A DNA stretch of 7,760 bases from Bacillota bacterium (GTDB taxonomy: Bacteria; Bacillota; UBA4882; UBA8346): NCBI GenBank assembly GCA_003501335.1, contig DNPQ01000367.1:1-7760 (forward strand), read 5' to 3'. This document shows, one piece after another, positions 6,087-7,760 of this stretch. A model generated the notes under the pieces. It worked only from the letters and a program-made list of their open reading frames with translations. It was not told the DNA's origin and ran no database searches. Within the stretch, counting starts at the first letter, position 1, and the number at the start of each line of letters is the position of its first letter. Made by a program: the position numbers and the translations under genes.

Positions 6087-6166
6087 CTGGATTCTGGTTG
6101 CTGTCTCCTGTATTCTAAACAAAAGAAATAGTTGAATGGATTCAATGAGGAAACGAGGTTAGTCTA

Positions 6167-7279
6167 ATGCGTGTGATATTAGCCGGTGGAGGCACAGGAG
6201 GCCATATTTATCCGGCAGTAACGATTGCCAAAGAATTTTTGCGGCGCGATCCCCAGACCGAAATTTTATTTGTCGGAGGGAAAAAAGGACTTGAGTCGGA
6301 CATTATACCCAAAGAGGGTTTTCGGCTGATAACAATAAACTTGTCAGGTATACCTAGGAAAGTTAGCCCTAAAGTATTGACAGCTCTGTGGCTTGCAGCC
6401 AAGGGTATGGCTGAGACATTCAAAATCGTCCGGCAATTTAAACCGGATTTGGTGATTGGAACCGGTGGCTATGTTTGTGGTCCTATGGTGCTGGCGGCTC
6501 ATTTACAGGGGGTTCCAACTGCAATTCAAGAACAGAATGCCTTTCCGGGGTTAACCAACCGTATTTTGGGGCGGTTTGTGAATCATATTTTTTTAGCGTA
6601 TTCGGAAGCTGCAAAGTATTTTCCAGCTCAGAAAATTTCTGCTCCCGGAAATCCGATCCGAACCGATGAATTTGTCAAGGTAAGTCGAACAGCAGCTGAA
6701 AAGGAACTCGGGATTCAGCCTGGGTGTATCAATTTATTGGTATTTGGCGGTAGTCAGAGCGCCCGTCGAATTAATCAGTCTTTACTACCAATTTTGAAGA
6801 ATTTATTGGAAAATTTCTCGAAATTACAAATAATACTGATGACGGGGACCAAAGAGTACGATAATATTAGTGAAGTCGTAAAATCATTGAATTTATCCAT
6901 AGAGCAATCGGCTAGGTTAAAGCTGGTAGCCTATTTTTATAAAATATCCAATGTCTATAAAACATCGGATATAGTTCTCGCTAGGGCGGGAGCGATCTCT
7001 TTAGCTGAAATTACTTGTTTCGGAATTCCGGCCATATTGGTGCCTTATCCTTATGCTACCAATAATCATCAAGAATTTAATGCACGGGTACTAGAAAGCC
7101 ATGGAGCCGCAGAGGTTATTTTAGAAGCGGATTTAACCCCGGAGCAACTATTAAAAAAATTGAGCCATGTGCTTCTGGATGAAAAATTAAGACAAAAGAT
7201 GTCTAAAGCGAGTATTGATTTGAGCCGTCCCAAAGCTGTAGGGGGAATTGTTGATGAATTGCTACAGATGATATCCTAA
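6167..7279 (+). CDS. murG: Undecaprenyldiphospho-muramoylpentapeptide beta-N-acetylglucosaminyltransferase MurG (lipid II synthase)
   Basis: MurG is a membrane-associated GT-B glycosyltransferase that adds GlcNAc from UDP-GlcNAc to lipid I on the cytoplasmic face, forming lipid II for the SEDS/PBP pair. The 370 residues match the family length. The N-terminal domain has GGGTGGHIYPA at 7-17, GTGGYVCGP at 98-106 and QEQNAFPGLTNR at 121-132. The link to the second domain carries APGNPIR at 159-165. The C-terminal UDP-GlcNAc-binding domain has FGGSQSARRIN at 193-203 (the usual form is GGSQGA), LARAGAISLAEI at 271-282 and PYPYATNNHQEFNA at 293-306. The start is ATG with GAGG at 6155-6158 eight bases upstream, and the protein begins at the expected first beta strand (MRVILAGGG). 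It is set off from ftsW by a 248-base gap and is followed by murA rather than murC or murB. Confidence 0.97.
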   Translation: MRVILAGGGTGGHIYPAVTIAKEFLRRDPQTEILFVGGKKGLESDIIPKEGFRLITINLSGIPRKVSPKVLTALWLAAKGMAETFKIVRQFKPDLVIGTGGYVCGPMVLAAHLQGVPTAIQEQNAFPGLTNRILGRFVNHIFLAYSEAAKYFPAQKISAPGNPIRTDEFVKVSRTAAEKELGIQPGCINLLVFGGSQSARRINQSLLPILKNLLENFSKLQIILMTGTKEYDNISEVVKSLNLSIEQSARLKLVAYFYKISNVYKTSDIVLARAGAISLAEITCFGIPAILVPYPYATNNHQEFNARVLESHGAAEVILEADLTPEQLLKKLSHVLLDEKLRQKMSKASIDLSRPKAVGGIVDELLQMIS

Positions 7280-7317
7280 GCTAGGACAAGCATCGTATTC
7301 GCATGTCACACCACTTA

Positions 7318-7336
7318 CCATTATAGAATATGATGG
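7318..7336 (+). other. Hairpin in the murG-murA spacer
   Basis: CCATTATA at 7318-7325 pairs with TATGATGG at 7329-7336 across the three-base loop GAA: eight pairs including one G-U wobble. No T-run follows, so it does not look like a terminator. It stands 19 bases upstream of the murA ribosome binding site and overlaps a -10-like TAGAAT at 7324-7329 that has no good -35 partner. It might act in RNA processing, stability or translation of murA; the sequence alone does not decide. The rest of this 92-base spacer shows nothing recognisable apart from AGGAGG at 7356-7361. Confidence 0.3.
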
Positions 7337-7371
7337 CTATTGGTCTATTAATATTAGGAGGCTGCAATAGA

Positions 7372-7760
7372 ATGATGGATTTGGGAACAGTTGCACCAAC
7401 GGACACCAAAACTGCTGAACGGTTGGAAATTATAGGGGGAAAGAGACTATATGGGTCAGTGAAAACGAGCGGTGCTAAAAATGCCGTTCTTAAGCTGATG
7501 GCAGCCTCCCTATTAACGAATAATCGTTGTATTATCCGGAATGTTCCCCATATTAAAGATGTGGAGATTATGATTGGAGTTTTACGGGCCTTGGGCGCCG
7601 ATGTTAATTGGGAAGACAACACGACTCTTCTTATTAATTCTAATCATGGGCTGGGGTATTCGGCTCCGGATGAATTGGTCCGTGAAATGAGAGCTTCAGT
7701 TCAGGTTATGGGGCCGCTCCTTACCCGCACTGGACGGGTAAAATTGTTCCAGCCGGGTGG
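7372..7760 (+). CDS. murA: UDP-N-acetylglucosamine 1-carboxyvinyltransferase MurA, N-terminal part, 3' end outside window
   Basis: MurA transfers enolpyruvate from phosphoenolpyruvate to UDP-GlcNAc, the committed cytosolic step of peptidoglycan synthesis and the target of fosfomycin. The frame stays open to the window edge and gives 129 full codons. Family features are clear: LEIIGGKRLYGSVKTSGAKNAVLKLMAASLL at 18-48, with the Lys36-Asn37 pair matching the conserved substrate-binding KN; VPHIKDVEIMIGVLRALGADV at 58-78; and EMRASVQVMGPLLTRTGRVKLFQPGG at 105-130. The catalytic Cys (or Asp) normally follows this PGG directly, so it lies just past the window. The start is ATG at 7372, ten bases after AGGAGG (7356-7361); a second ATG follows at once. 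This start gives about 14 more N-terminal residues than is common before the IxGGxxLxG element. Firmicutes often have two copies (murA and murZ/murAB); which one this is cannot be told. Confidence 0.95.
   Translation, partial: MMDLGTVAPTDTKTAERLEIIGGKRLYGSVKTSGAKNAVLKLMAASLLTNNRCIIRNVPHIKDVEIMIGVLRALGADVNWEDNTTLLINSNHGLGYSAPDELVREMRASVQVMGPLLTRTGRVKLFQPG

Larger units (their letters stand above)
5919..6166 (+). other. Gap between ftsW and murG with short open frame, hairpins and inverted repeats
   Basis: This 248-base stretch interrupts an otherwise compact cluster and carries no recognisable gene. It holds a candidate promoter at its start, a 31-codon open frame at 5953-6048 (25 codons from a better-placed ATG at 5971), overlapping alternative hairpins between 6030 and 6077, a T-run at 6081-6086, and a perfect inverted repeat TTGAAT-GG-ATTCAA at 6132-6145. 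It ends in the murG ribosome binding site (GAGG at 6155-6158, 8 bases before ATG). No T-box motif, riboswitch signature or murD remnant was recognised. A long leader or separate promoter for murG is the simplest reading. Confidence 0.55.

Noticed and set aside
5919..6166. T-box or other known riboswitch upstream of murG.
   Set aside because: The conserved T-box TGGNACCGCG-type element and other riboswitch cores I can recognise are absent, and the stems are short.
7281..7622. A 113-codon minus-strand open frame over the start of murA.
   Set aside because: The plus strand encodes a clear MurA N-terminus with KN and RAS...MGPLL motifs and a strong ribosome binding site, so the antisense frame is a shadow.

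Overview
The window is a stretch of the division and cell-wall (dcw) cluster of a low- to moderate-GC Gram-positive bacterium. All genes are on the + strand. In order they are: the 3' end of a class B penicillin-binding protein with two PASTA domains (SpoVD/PBP2-like), murE, murF, mraY, an ftsW/spoVE-type SEDS glycosyltransferase, murG, and the 5' end of murA. PASTA-tailed class B PBPs, strong AGGAGG-type ribosome binding sites and the murE-murF-mraY order all point to Bacillota. A SpoVD-like PBP and a candidate sigma-H promoter suggest an endospore former. MurE carries the DNPR motif of meso-diaminopimelate-adding enzymes, so the peptidoglycan is probably of the meso-DAP type. I cannot place the organism below phylum level from the sequence alone.

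Layout: bases 1-695 are the PBP tail. Bases 696-943 are a 248-base non-coding gap with a candidate sigma-H promoter. Bases 944-5918 hold a compact block, murE-murF-mraY-ftsW; the first two junctions overlap (8 and 1 bases) and the third is 37 bases. Bases 5919-6166 are a second 248-base gap, with a candidate promoter over the ftsW stop codon, a short open frame and alternative hairpins. Bases 6167-7279 are murG. Bases 7280-7371 are a short spacer with a hairpin and an AGGAGG site, and murA runs from 7372 off the window.

Together the genes cover much of lipid II synthesis and use. MurA makes the committed cytosolic precursor. MurE and MurF add the third residue and the terminal dipeptide. MraY and MurG build lipid I and lipid II on the membrane. 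FtsW/SpoVE polymerises lipid II with its partner transpeptidase, the PBP. The steps of MurB, MurC and MurD are not encoded here: murD is absent from its common place between mraY and ftsW, and murA follows murG where murC or murB often sits.

I see no mobile element, CRISPR array, tRNA, rRNA or clearly new system. The points most worth a second look are the KTA in place of the usual KTG in the PBP, the two structured gaps, and the gene order.
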